From the NCBI RefSeq assembly GCF_015265455.1, contig NZ_CP054492.1:744001-808000 (forward strand): a stretch of DNA of 64,000 nucleotides, written 5' to 3'. The first letter of the stretch is position 1. Each line of letters starts with the position of its first letter. This stretch comes from Candidatus Sulfurimonas baltica (GTDB lineage Bacteria > Campylobacterota > Campylobacteria > Campylobacterales > Sulfurimonadaceae). The notes under the pieces are model-generated. The model saw only the letters and a program-made list of their open reading frames with translations, searched no databases and was not told where the DNA came from. This document shows, piece by piece, positions 1 to 9,705 of this stretch. The translations under genes were made by a program, and so were the position numbers.

Positions 1-1724
<1,724 letters not shown>

Positions 1725-1740
1725 TTCATAAAGGATCCAA

Positions 1741-2133
1741 ATGAGTATGTTAAAACTTGAAATTCTAACTCCTAATGGTGAAATCTATAATGGTGAAGCT
1801 ATTAGTGTAACTCTTCCAGGTGAAGAGGGTGAGTTTGGTGTTCTTGCAGAACACGCTTCGCTAACAACACTGTTAGAAGCTGGCGTTATAGATATAGAAA
1901 AAGAAGACAAGTCAGTTGAGTCAATTTTAATCAACTGGGGTGTTGTTCATGTTGATGAAGAGAAAGTTATTGTTCTAGTTGAAGGTGCTGTAGCTATTCG
2001 TGGTGAAAACGAAAGCGCAATTGCTACAGCACTTGAAAATGCTAAAGAATTAATTGAATCTATTAAGGATAACAATCCTGCAATAGCAGCTGTTTCAGCT
2101 AGAATTGAATCAGCGGCTCATAACTTATTGTAA
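1741..2133 (+). CDS. atpC: ATP synthase F1 subunit epsilon
   Basis: Epsilon subunit (130 residues) of the central stalk, which links gamma to the c-ring and regulates ATP hydrolysis. The N-terminal beta-sandwich is clear, with LEILTPNGEIYNG and the LPGEEGEFGVLAEHA block near residues 25-38. The C-terminal helical part is Ala/Glu rich. It begins 16 bases after atpD, with an AAGGA ribosome binding site just upstream. The next gene, a Tol-Pal channel subunit, follows after three bases, so the ATP synthase operon appears to continue into the envelope genes. Confidence 0.95.
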   Translation: MSMLKLEILTPNGEIYNGEAISVTLPGEEGEFGVLAEHASLTTLLEAGVIDIEKEDKSVESILINWGVVHVDEEKVIVLVEGAVAIRGENESAIATALENAKELIESIKDNNPAIAAVSARIESAAHNLL

Positions 2134-2136
2134 ACT

Positions 2137-2703
2137 ATGATTAACGAAATAACTGATTTTTATTTAAAAAGTCACCCAGTTACTCTGGGTGTTTTAGCAC
2201 TTTTATCAATCTATTTTATAGTGCTAAATTGGGTTTATTTTTATCGCTATTTTTCTCTTAATAGTTGGCTTGAAATAGAGAATAGATCTCTTGAGAGCCT
2301 TCTTATGGGAGCTACAACAGTAAATCAACAATCTTTTTTATTTAATTTCCTAAAAACTAGTTCTAACATTACAAAAGAAGTGTTAAGTTTAGGAATGCTT
2401 GCTGCAACAAAAGAAGCTACTAAAGGGTTGTCAATACTCTCTATATTTGCTTCCACAACTCCATTTATAGGGTTATTTGGAACGGTTGTGTCTATACTAG
2501 ACACATTTACACATATAGGACAAAGTAGCGGTGGAATGAGTATTATAGCCAGTGGTGTTTCAGATGCTTTGGTAGCAACTGCTGCGGGTATATTTGTTGC
2601 TATATTCGCATATACATATCATCAAATACTAAAAAGAAAATCTTTTGAACTAATAAGCTTTATGCAGATGCAAAGTGATGCAATAATAGCTCGTAAAGTA
2701 TAA
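2137..2703 (+). CDS. tolQ: TolQ/ExbB-type proton channel protein
   Basis: Inner-membrane proton channel subunit of the MotA/TolQ/ExbB family, 188 residues. Three hydrophobic segments are visible, near residues 15-37, 100-125 and 140-165. The family block FIGLFGTVVSILDTF is in the second and ATAAGIFVAIFAY in the third. With the next gene it should form the motor that energises the envelope-spanning Tol-Pal complex. Because tolB and pal follow in the same run, TolQ is a better label than ExbB, although the sequence family does not separate them. It is translationally close to atpC (3-base gap). Confidence 0.88.
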   Translation: MINEITDFYLKSHPVTLGVLALLSIYFIVLNWVYFYRYFSLNSWLEIENRSLESLLMGATTVNQQSFLFNFLKTSSNITKEVLSLGMLAATKEATKGLSILSIFASTTPFIGLFGTVVSILDTFTHIGQSSGGMSIIASGVSDALVATAAGIFVAIFAYTYHQILKRKSFELISFMQMQSDAIIARKV

Positions 2704-2706
2704 AAA

Positions 2707-3099
2707 ATGAATTATGATTGGGATGAAAAACCTGAGTTAAATATTACTCCATTGGTAGATGTTATGCTGGTGCTTTTAGCGATTATGATGGTAATTGCAC
2801 CAAATATGATATACGAAGAAAAAATAAATCTTCCTCAAAGCTCTAAGACCACACAATTGTCAAAAATACCTCCTGTTCATATAACTATTGATAAAAATAA
2901 AAATCTTAAAATTAATAAAGATAGCTATGAGCTAAACTCTTTTATGGATAATTTTTATTTATACACTAAAAAACTTGATAAAAAAGCTACTGTACTTATT
3001 AGTGCTGATAAAAGTTTGGATTACGGTGTTGTTATGTCAGTACTTGCTGCTGTAAAGCAAGCAGGTTTTTCTGAGGTTTCATTAGCAACTAATGGATAA
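2707..3099 (+). CDS. tolR: TolR/ExbD-type proton channel protein
   Basis: Biopolymer transport protein of the ExbD/TolR family, 130 residues: a short cytoplasmic N-terminus, one transmembrane helix near residues 13-35 and a periplasmic domain. The helix starts with ITPLVDVMLVLLAI. Asp18 in that stretch matches the conserved membrane aspartate that carries protons in this family. It lies three bases after tolQ and overlaps the start of the next gene by eight bases, consistent with coordinated translation of a TolQ-TolR-TolA unit. Confidence 0.9.
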   Translation: MNYDWDEKPELNITPLVDVMLVLLAIMMVIAPNMIYEEKINLPQSSKTTQLSKIPPVHITIDKNKNLKINKDSYELNSFMDNFYLYTKKLDKKATVLISADKSLDYGVVMSVLAAVKQAGFSEVSLATNG

Positions 3100-3817
3100 A
3101 AACAACTCCTATTTTTATATTAGTGGTTTTATATCACTATCATTATTTATATTTTTTTTAGTATTGTTTATATATATGGTTACATCATCTGACAAAGTAA
3201 AAACATTTGCCATGAAAAAAGATAACTATATTTCTGTATCAATAGATATGCCAAAAACAGAACAAAAGAGTAATAAAGAAAGTGTAAGTGAAGCGGAAAT
3301 AAAAAAAAGTGAAGCACCTAAAAAAAGTGAAGAGGTAAATATAGATAATCTGTTTAGTGACGTTTGGACTAAAACTATAAAAACACCAAGCCAAAAACCT
3401 AAAACAGTTGACATAAGAAGACTTCATGAAATCAAAAAACCTATTAGTAAATCAGAAAATAATATGGTTGAATCATTATCAAAAAAAGTTAATAAAATTG
3501 AAACAAACAATATTGAGCAAGAGAGTTTAAAGAGTTCTACAGCGCCTGAAGTTAATGAATATTTGGCTAAAATTCAAGCTTTGGTATATGAATATTTTTA
3601 TCCACCTCAAAATTCTCAGGGAAATAGTGTAGAAGCTATTATAGAACTTAGTTCTATAGGAAGGGTGTACGATTTTAGAATCTTAAGATATTCATCTAAT
3701 ACTGCATTGAATAATGAGTGTGACAAAATTAAAGATAGACTTAAAAATGTAATTTTTCCACAAAACCCTGAAAATAATTCAGGGGTATATACAATAATTT
3801 TAAAATCAGAGGAGTAA
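3092..3817 (+). CDS. TonB/TolA-like periplasm-spanning protein
   Basis: 241 residues with one N-terminal membrane helix (about residues 10-31), a long Lys/Glu/Ser/Pro-rich linker (about 55-150) and a compact C-terminal domain resembling the TonB C-terminal fold (GNSVEAIIELSSIGRVYDFRI). This layout is that of TonB/TolA, which carry force from the inner-membrane motor to the outer membrane. Position between tolR and tolB makes the TolA role most likely. The C-terminal domain, however, looks more TonB-like than classical TolA, so I leave the symbol open. It ends two bases before tolB. Confidence 0.8.
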   Translation: MDKNNSYFYISGFISLSLFIFFLVLFIYMVTSSDKVKTFAMKKDNYISVSIDMPKTEQKSNKESVSEAEIKKSEAPKKSEEVNIDNLFSDVWTKTIKTPSQKPKTVDIRRLHEIKKPISKSENNMVESLSKKVNKIETNNIEQESLKSSTAPEVNEYLAKIQALVYEYFYPPQNSQGNSVEAIIELSSIGRVYDFRILRYSSNTALNNECDKIKDRLKNVIFPQNPENNSGVYTIILKSEE

Positions 3818-3819
3818 GT

Positions 3820-5070
3820 ATGAAAATTTTAATTTCATTTTTGATTGCTTTCACTTTTACATACGCGAGCGATGCTACAATAGAAGTAATTAAAAAAGTC
3901 GATTCTCTTCCAACTTTGGCAGTAGAAGATTCTTCTTTAAGTTATAGTGACACATTTAAAATGATCTTTTTTAAGTCATTGGTAGCTGATTTAAATGTAA
4001 TATCAATATTTAATGTTGATAGACATCATCGTAAAATTGACTTTGATTCAAGCAGTACAGCACAAGAAAACAAAGATATGAATTATATTTTAAGGTATCA
4101 ACTTATAGAGGATGATGCCGGTGCATTAAATATAAAATTAAAAATTATAAGTGATAATAAAATTGTATTTAATAAAAACTATAAAGTTAATAATAAAAAT
4201 ATTTATATGTTTCTTTCGCATACTGTCGCCTATGACATTAACAAGTTTATGGGTGAACCATCTATTGAATGGATTAAAAGAAAAGTTATTTTTTCAAGAG
4301 TTGTTGCTCCCCAAAAGAGTGAATTGGTAATATCTGATTATACTCTTACATATCAGCATATTGCTGTAAAAGGCGGTTTTAATTTATTTCCAAAGTGGTC
4401 TAATAAGGCTCAAACAGCATTTTATTACACTTCATTGGATGAAAAAAAACCAACTTTAAAATATGTTGATATTACTACAGGCAAGAGTGAAGTAATCGCA
4501 TCTTCGGATGGAATGATGATATGTTCTGATGTAAGTGATGACGGACAAAAGCTGTTACTGACTAAGGCACCTGCTGGACAACCAGATATTTATCTATATG
4601 ACGTTCAAACGAAAAAAACCACAAGATTGACAAAATATGGTGGAATTGATGTTAGTGGTCAATTTATAGATAATGAAAATATAATATTTGTATCTGATCG
4701 ACTTGGGTATCCAAATATTTTTTCTAAAAGAATTGATGGAAGCAGTGTTGAGCAGATGGTTTACTATGGAAAAAGTAACGCTGCATGTAGTGCTTTTGGG
4801 AAGTATATAGTCTATAAAGCAAGAGAAAGCTCTGATGCATTTTCCGATAATACATTTAATTTACATCTTATCTCAACAGAGACAGACTTTATCAGAAGAC
4901 TGACGGCTGTAGGGGTAAATGAATTTCCAAGATTTTCTATAGATGGCGACGCTATAATTTTTATTAAAAATTATAGCGCTCAAAGTTCTATCGGCATTAT
5001 AAGACTAAAGCATAATAAAAATTATCTTTTTCCTTTGAAATATGGAAAAGTCCAATCAATGGATTGGTAA
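3820..5070 (+). CDS. tolB: Tol-Pal system periplasmic beta-propeller protein TolB
   Basis: 416 residues, close to the usual TolB length. A signal peptide occupies about residues 1-16 (ending TYASD). It is followed by an alpha/beta N-terminal domain and then by the beta-propeller, seen as repeated blades such as FNLFPKWSNKAQTAF, SDVSDDGQKLLLT, PDIYLYDVQTKKTTRLT and FPRFSIDGDAIIF. TolB binds Pal and is released by TolA in the periplasm. GGAG stands upstream of the start. Next comes a short gap with a promoter-like sequence, then pal. Confidence 0.92.
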   Translation: MKILISFLIAFTFTYASDATIEVIKKVDSLPTLAVEDSSLSYSDTFKMIFFKSLVADLNVISIFNVDRHHRKIDFDSSSTAQENKDMNYILRYQLIEDDAGALNIKLKIISDNKIVFNKNYKVNNKNIYMFLSHTVAYDINKFMGEPSIEWIKRKVIFSRVVAPQKSELVISDYTLTYQHIAVKGGFNLFPKWSNKAQTAFYYTSLDEKKPTLKYVDITTGKSEVIASSDGMMICSDVSDDGQKLLLTKAPAGQPDIYLYDVQTKKTTRLTKYGGIDVSGQFIDNENIIFVSDRLGYPNIFSKRIDGSSVEQMVYYGKSNAACSAFGKYIVYKARESSDAFSDNTFNLHLISTETDFIRRLTAVGVNEFPRFSIDGDAIIFIKNYSAQSSIGIIRLKHNKNYLFPLKYGKVQSMDW

Positions 5071-5106
5071 AACGGTTTTTATTAAAATATATTAATATAA
5101 TTCTGG

Positions 5107-5112
5107 TACAAT
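5107..5112 (+). promoter_or_regulatory. Candidate promoter (-10) ahead of pal
   Basis: TACAAT sits in a very AT-rich stretch with spaced T/A runs, 30 bases before the pal ATG. No -35 box is obvious, as is common for Campylobacterota sigma-70 promoters. It would give pal its own transcript in addition to read-through from tolB. Judged by eye only. Confidence 0.4.
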
Positions 5113-5142
5113 GACACAAATAAAACTGAAGGTAGTGAAAAA

Positions 5143-5733
5143 ATGAAAAGTATAGTAATATCAAGTGTAGTAACAGCACTTTTAATCTTAAGCGGATGTA
5201 GTAGTAAAGATCCAGTTATAGACGAAACTAAGACTGAGGTTGCTAGTGAAATAGCAAAAGATAAAGTTGCTGAAGAGGTTGCACCTGTAGAAACTGAAAC
5301 TGTATCATCTAGCGAGTCTTCTGTATTAAATGAAAAAGTGACACTAGACGAAAGTAGTAAAGATTCTTCAGGCTCTGATTCTATGGAGAAGTTAGAAAAA
5401 AACTTTTCATCAATATACTTTGATTTTGACAAGTTCAATATTCGTTCTGACATGGAAAACAAAATTTCTGGCGATGTGCAATTGGCAAATTCAACAGCAA
5501 GTAAATTTTCTATAAAACTAGAAGGTAACTGTGATGAATGGGGAAGTGACGAGTACAACTTTGCTTTAGGTCTTAAAAGAGCAAGTACAGTTAAAAAATC
5601 TTTGGTAGCAGAAGGTGTTGCTGTTAATCGTATTACAATGGTAAGCTATGGTGAAAGTAACCCTACCTGTACTGATAAAACAAAAGATTGTTGGGCTAAG
5701 AACCGTAGAGTTGATTTTAAACTATTACCGTAA
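5143..5733 (+). CDS. pal: Peptidoglycan-associated lipoprotein Pal
   Basis: OmpA-family outer-membrane lipoprotein, 196 residues. The lipobox ends at Cys19 (LILSGCSS). A flexible acidic linker leads to an OmpA-like peptidoglycan-binding domain from about residue 85, with IYFDFDKFNI, EGNCDEWGSDEYN and KNRRVDFKLLP at the expected places. Pal anchors the outer membrane to the cell wall and is a partner of TolB, encoded just upstream. Two Cys residues (in CTDKTKDC) near the end could form a disulfide. AAGGTAG upstream of the ATG is a weak ribosome binding site. Confidence 0.95.
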   Translation: MKSIVISSVVTALLILSGCSSKDPVIDETKTEVASEIAKDKVAEEVAPVETETVSSSESSVLNEKVTLDESSKDSSGSDSMEKLEKNFSSIYFDFDKFNIRSDMENKISGDVQLANSTASKFSIKLEGNCDEWGSDEYNFALGLKRASTVKKSLVAEGVAVNRITMVSYGESNPTCTDKTKDCWAKNRRVDFKLLP

Positions 5734-5736
5734 TTT

Positions 5737-6699
5737 ATGAATAGAAGCATATTAATTGCTCTTTATGCAATATTATTACCTTATTACTTAATCGGTGCAG
5801 AACCTTCTGCATTCGGTGCTGGCAATTTAAACAGTCCAGAACCCTATGGTTTAACTTCAAGTGAAAAAACACTCTTAGAAAATAAAAAAAATCTTCAAAA
5901 AGTTGTAGTTAAAAGTAATAATCAAGCTAATGAAGTTGATTCACTAAGAGAGAGAATTGATGGATTACAGACTATTATTGAAAGTATAAGTTCTTTATCC
6001 CGCCAAAATAAATTGGATTTAAAATCAATAAATAAAGAGAATAGTGATGAACTTAAGAGTAGTGTTGAATTTAATAAAAGACTTAATGACTCAACGCAAT
6101 TAAACAATAATTCAATCAAAGAGAATAATAAGCTTATTCTTGTAAATATCACAGATATTGAAAAAATAAACCTTGCAATTGCAGAGATAACCAAGCTGAT
6201 TGATAAGATAAATAGCACATATGTAACAAAAGATGAGTTTAATCTCCTTGTTAATGACGTTAATAATTTTAAAGATTTAGTGACAAAAGAATTAAAAGAT
6301 GGTTCAAAGCAAAAGAAGTCTAGTTTGGACTCTATGTCGAGTGCTGATATTGAGAACCAAGCTAAAATTTTTTATGATAAAAAACTTTATTCAGAATCAT
6401 ATGAATATTATAGTAATTTAGTAAAAAGAAACTATAGACCTGCTCGCGCACATTACATGTTGGGTGAGATAGAGTATTATAGGAAAAATTATTCTGACGC
6501 TATAGCTTATTATAAAAAAAGTGCATCTCTTTATTCAAAAGCATCATATATGGATATTTTGATGCTACATACAGCAATTTCTATGGATAATACTGGTGAT
6601 AAGAAAAATGCAAAAACTTTTTATAATGCTGTAATTACTAAGTACCCAAATAGTAATGGTGCAAAAATCGCGAATAATAAACTTAGTTTAATTAAATAA
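5737..6699 (+). CDS. cpoB: Tol-Pal accessory protein CpoB/YbgF-like
   Basis: 320 residues: signal peptide about 1-20 (ending LIGAEPSAF), a long Ser/Asn/Lys/Ile-rich coiled-coil region about 45-190, then a C-terminal helical repeat region from about 205. The repeats read as TPR units (AKIFYDKKLYSESYEYYSNL, YMLGEIEYYRKNYSDAIAYY, FYNAVITKYPNSNGAK). CpoB in other bacteria is periplasmic and coordinates the Tol machine with cell-wall synthesis at division. The gene starts three bases after pal, as in the conserved tol-pal order. The coiled coil is longer than in E. coli CpoB. Confidence 0.88.
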   Translation: MNRSILIALYAILLPYYLIGAEPSAFGAGNLNSPEPYGLTSSEKTLLENKKNLQKVVVKSNNQANEVDSLRERIDGLQTIIESISSLSRQNKLDLKSINKENSDELKSSVEFNKRLNDSTQLNNNSIKENNKLILVNITDIEKINLAIAEITKLIDKINSTYVTKDEFNLLVNDVNNFKDLVTKELKDGSKQKKSSLDSMSSADIENQAKIFYDKKLYSESYEYYSNLVKRNYRPARAHYMLGEIEYYRKNYSDAIAYYKKSASLYSKASYMDILMLHTAISMDNTGDKKNAKTFYNAVITKYPNSNGAKIANNKLSLIK

Positions 6700-6734
6700 T
6701 TGTTATTAACTTAGCTGTGTTAGCATTATTATGT

Positions 6735-6740
6735 TAAAAT
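6735..6740 (+). promoter_or_regulatory. Candidate promoter (-10) ahead of slyD
   Basis: GTTAAAATCC in the 68-base gap after cpoB provides a TAAAAT -10 element 27 bases before the slyD ATG. The same G(A/T)TAAAAT(N)CC context recurs before several other genes in this window, which raises confidence that it is a real promoter type here. Confidence 0.5.
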
Positions 6741-6767
6741 CCAAAAAAAATATAAAAGGCATTGAAA

Positions 6768-7286
6768 ATGGCAATCGAAACAAATCAAATTGTAGCAATA
6801 GAGTATGAAGTTAGTGATGGAAATACTATAGTAGACAGTAATATAGGTGGAGCACCATTAGTTTTTATGTTTGGTAAAGGTCAGATTATTCCAGGACTAG
6901 AAAATGGTATTGTTAATATGTCAATTGGTGAAAAATCAGAATTACTAATAAAAGCTGAAGATGCATACGGAGAGTATAATGATGAGGCAAAGCAAGAAGT
7001 TCCTAAAGATCAATTTGCCGGTATTGATTTAGAAGTTGGAATGAGTCTTTATGGTCAAGGTGAAGATGGCGGTACTGTTCAAGTTATAGTTAAAGAAATA
7101 GGTACTGAGAATGTAATTATTGATTTTAACCACCCTTTAGCTGGTAAAGATTTAACTTTTAACGTGTCTATTAATAATATTAGAGAAGCTTCTGCGGAAG
7201 AGGCTATGACTGGTATTCCTGCTGAAAACAAACAAAATAATGAAGGTTGTTGTGGTACTGGTGGCGGCGCGGGTTGTGGATGCTAG
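6768..7286 (+). CDS. slyD: FKBP-type peptidyl-prolyl isomerase SlyD
   Basis: Cytoplasmic prolyl isomerase/chaperone of 172 residues. The FKBP part has VFMFGKGQIIPGLENGI, and the inserted flap segment follows (GEYNDEAKQEVPKDQF). The short C-terminal tail, GCCGTGGGAGCGC, has four Cys and looks like the nickel/zinc-binding tail of SlyD. I chose the ATG at 6768 because AAAAGG lies eight bases upstream; a TTG two codons earlier is too close to it. The GC-rich tail codons overlap the start region of the next gene. Confidence 0.93.
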   Translation: MAIETNQIVAIEYEVSDGNTIVDSNIGGAPLVFMFGKGQIIPGLENGIVNMSIGEKSELLIKAEDAYGEYNDEAKQEVPKDQFAGIDLEVGMSLYGQGEDGGTVQVIVKEIGTENVIIDFNHPLAGKDLTFNVSINNIREASAEEAMTGIPAENKQNNEGCCGTGGGAGCGC

Positions 7287-8025
7287 TTATATAACAGCTT
7301 CTGCTTCTTCTGCTCAAGCATTTAAAACTGCTACTCTTTTAAAAGCACTGAGTGTAAATTCTCTTATAACCGGAGAAATTGGTGTGGGAAAAAAGAGCTT
7401 AGCACACTATATTCTTCCAGATGCGCCAATACTTGATGCATCAAATTTGAAGGAACTACTCGTAACACTTGATAGTGTTAGTGAGATAGTTATTACTAAT
7501 CTAGAGAACTCACCAAACATAAATAAAATTTTTGATATTGTTACTTCTAAAAATATAAGGGTTATCGCTACAGCAAAAAGTTCTTATTATAATGATGTAA
7601 CTGATAAACTTTTTAGTATTAAATTTGATATACCACCTTTGTCTCAGAGATTAGAAGATGTTCAGCTTTTGATTAAGAAGTTCGCTAAAGAAGCATCAGA
7701 ACTTTTTTATACTAAAGAAGAGTTTAATATGAAAAATTTTCAGCCTGATTTGAGTCAAAACTCAAACTCTTTGAGACGGCAGGTTATGATTAGTTATTTA
7801 CTGCAAGATATCAATGATAGTGAGTTGATGAACATAGTTCAGAACTATTTAGTTGATAAGCTTGGCTCAAATAGCGACTATAAAAATTTTTTACACATAT
7901 ATGAAGTGCCGCTTATAAAAGCAGGCTTGCAAAGATTCAAATCTCAGCTTCAACTATCTGATAAGTTGGGATTAAACAGAAATACTCTAAGAAAAAAAAT
8001 AGCTGAAAATAGCGAATATTTATAA
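7276..8025 (+). CDS. Fis-type HTH protein with degenerate, GAFTGA-less AAA+ domain
   Basis: About 249 residues from a GTG at 7276, overlapping the slyD end by 11 bases. An in-frame ATG at 7240 is possible but has no ribosome binding site. The layout resembles a shrunken sigma-54 activator: a P-loop-like GEIGVGKKS at residues 33-41, a block IPPLSQRLEDVQLLI near 118-132 that corresponds to LPPLRxRxEDI of NtrC-type ATPases, and a C-terminal Fis-type helix-turn-helix (DKLGLNRNTLRKKI). The GAFTGA sigma-54 contact loop and a convincing Walker B are absent. It is therefore unlikely to be a normal sigma-54 activator. It lies between slyD and fabD. Function unknown. Confidence 0.7.
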   Translation: MDASYITASASSAQAFKTATLLKALSVNSLITGEIGVGKKSLAHYILPDAPILDASNLKELLVTLDSVSEIVITNLENSPNINKIFDIVTSKNIRVIATAKSSYYNDVTDKLFSIKFDIPPLSQRLEDVQLLIKKFAKEASELFYTKEEFNMKNFQPDLSQNSNSLRRQVMISYLLQDINDSELMNIVQNYLVDKLGSNSDYKNFLHIYEVPLIKAGLQRFKSQLQLSDKLGLNRNTLRKKIAENSEYL

Positions 8026-8040
8026 TATTAAGGAAAATGA

Positions 8041-8979
8041 ATGAAAAAAATTGCGATGATATTTGCAGGACAAGGAAGTCAAGCCATAGGAATGGGAAAA
8101 GACTTTTATGAACACTCAGATATTGCTAGAGAGATGTTTGATAAAGCTGGACAAAGAATAGGTGTTGATTTTAAAGGGTTGATATTTGAAGAAAATGATA
8201 AGTTGGGACAAACAGCTTATACTCAACCAGCAATACTTTTAGTTCAAATGGTTGCTTACCGTCTGTTTAAAGAGGCATGTCCAGATATAAAAGCAGAGTT
8301 ATTCTTGGGGCACTCTCTTGGTGAGTTTTCTGCTTTATGTGCCAGTGGTGCAATTGACTATGTAGATGCTGTTGAGTTGGTTCACAGGCGTGGACAACTT
8401 ATGCAAGATGCGTGTAGTGATATTGAAGCTGGAATGATGGCCCTTGTTGGATTGGATGATGAGAGCATAGAAAAAGTTTGTTTAGATGCACAGTCAAATG
8501 GTAAAAAAGTTTGGCCAGCGAACTATAATCAAGATGGACAATTAGTTGTTGCGGGTATGAAAGCAGATTTAAGTTCATTAGAACAAACATTTAAAGATGC
8601 TGGTGCAAAAAAAGCTATACTTTTGAATATGTCTGTAGCTAGTCATTGTGAACTTTTATCATCTGCACAAATACCTTTTGAAAGTTTGATGGAGAGCATG
8701 ATTGAGAATAGCTTTGAAGCTCCTATTATCTCAAATGTTACAACAACTCCATATAGTACAAAAACAGAAGCTGTATCACTACTTAAGGATCAGTTAGTTA
8801 AACCAGTAAAATATAAACAGTCAATTGAAGCTATTTCTAATGATATTGATATGGCTATAGAATTTGGAAACGGTGCTACATTAAAAGGTTTAAATCGTAG
8901 AATAGCTAAAGATATGATAACGTTGAATATTTCAGATATGGAATCATTAGCTAAGGTTGTAGAGGAAGTTTGTAGCTAA
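8041..8979 (+). CDS. fabD: Malonyl-CoA:ACP transacylase FabD
   Basis: Transfers malonyl from CoA to acyl carrier protein to feed fatty-acid synthesis in the cytoplasm. 312 residues, normal length. The N-terminus FAGQGSQAIGMGKDFYE and the nucleophile elbow GHSLGEFSAL are typical; the active-site Ser is residue 92. The segment SVASHCELLSSA carries the catalytic His. AAGGAAA stands just before the ATG. The next gene starts one base after the stop. Confidence 0.96.
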   Translation: MKKIAMIFAGQGSQAIGMGKDFYEHSDIAREMFDKAGQRIGVDFKGLIFEENDKLGQTAYTQPAILLVQMVAYRLFKEACPDIKAELFLGHSLGEFSALCASGAIDYVDAVELVHRRGQLMQDACSDIEAGMMALVGLDDESIEKVCLDAQSNGKKVWPANYNQDGQLVVAGMKADLSSLEQTFKDAGAKKAILLNMSVASHCELLSSAQIPFESLMESMIENSFEAPIISNVTTTPYSTKTEAVSLLKDQLVKPVKYKQSIEAISNDIDMAIEFGNGATLKGLNRRIAKDMITLNISDMESLAKVVEEVCS

Positions 8980-8980
8980 T

Positions 8981-9697
8981 ATGAGAGTCACTTTAGTTCA
9001 GAGTTCGCCTAAGTTAAGTCGCTCCAATCTTGAAGATGTTGTTTTAACAATAAGTGAGTTTAAAGATAGTAGTGATTTAATAGTTTTTCCTGAGCTCTCT
9101 TTAAATGGATATTTACTTCAAGATAAGCTTTATGAAGATGCATGGAACTTGGATGAACTAAATGAGTTGAAAACATTAAGTTTACATGTAGATATCGCTA
9201 TAGGTGCAGCAATAAGAGATGGTGACAATTTTAGAAATGCAGCCCTTTACTTTTCTGATGGTAAACTGCTCTCTAAGCATTATAAGGTACATCTTCCAAA
9301 TTATGGTATGTTCGAAGAAGCTAGATACTTTAGTGCCGGAAACATTTTTGAAAGCTTTATGTGCAAATATGGGAAGGTGTCTATGGTCGTGTGTGAGGAT
9401 TTATGGCACAAGTCTGTGCATAAAGATTTAATACATGAAAATCCTGATTATATTTTAGCTCTTGTAGCTTCTCCATCTCGTGGATTTAGTGATTCTGGTT
9501 TGGAGATAGAAGATAAATGGCTAGATATTATAAAGACAGTATCAACAGAGTGCAAAGCAAAATTAATTTTTGTTAACAGAGTTGGTTTTGAAGATGGTCT
9601 TGGTTTTTGGGGTGGAAGTTGCATAGTAGATGAAAAAGGACTTATAACTCATAAGTTGCCCCTTTATGAAAAAAAAGTAAAAACATTTAAAATATAA
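8981..9697 (+). CDS. Nitrilase-superfamily carbon-nitrogen hydrolase
   Basis: 238 residues with the Glu-Lys-Cys triad of the superfamily: Glu38 in FPELSLNGY, Lys102 in HYKVHLPNYG and Cys138 in VVCEDLWH. These enzymes hydrolyse amide or nitrile C-N bonds. The motifs around the triad resemble the glutaminase domain of NAD synthetases and related amidases, but the protein ends after the hydrolase domain. Its substrate cannot be read from the sequence. It is tightly packed between fabD and mtnN. Confidence 0.85.
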   Translation: MRVTLVQSSPKLSRSNLEDVVLTISEFKDSSDLIVFPELSLNGYLLQDKLYEDAWNLDELNELKTLSLHVDIAIGAAIRDGDNFRNAALYFSDGKLLSKHYKVHLPNYGMFEEARYFSAGNIFESFMCKYGKVSMVVCEDLWHKSVHKDLIHENPDYILALVASPSRGFSDSGLEIEDKWLDIIKTVSTECKAKLIFVNRVGFEDGLGFWGGSCIVDEKGLITHKLPLYEKKVKTFKI

Positions 9698-9705
9698 GGA
9701 AATAT

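Noticed and set aside
5082-5558. Minus-strand frame of 158 codons opposite pal
   Set aside because: Ser/Leu-rich composition is what the opposite strand of an acidic, Lys/Glu-rich gene gives. Pal on the plus strand has clear lipobox and OmpA motifs.
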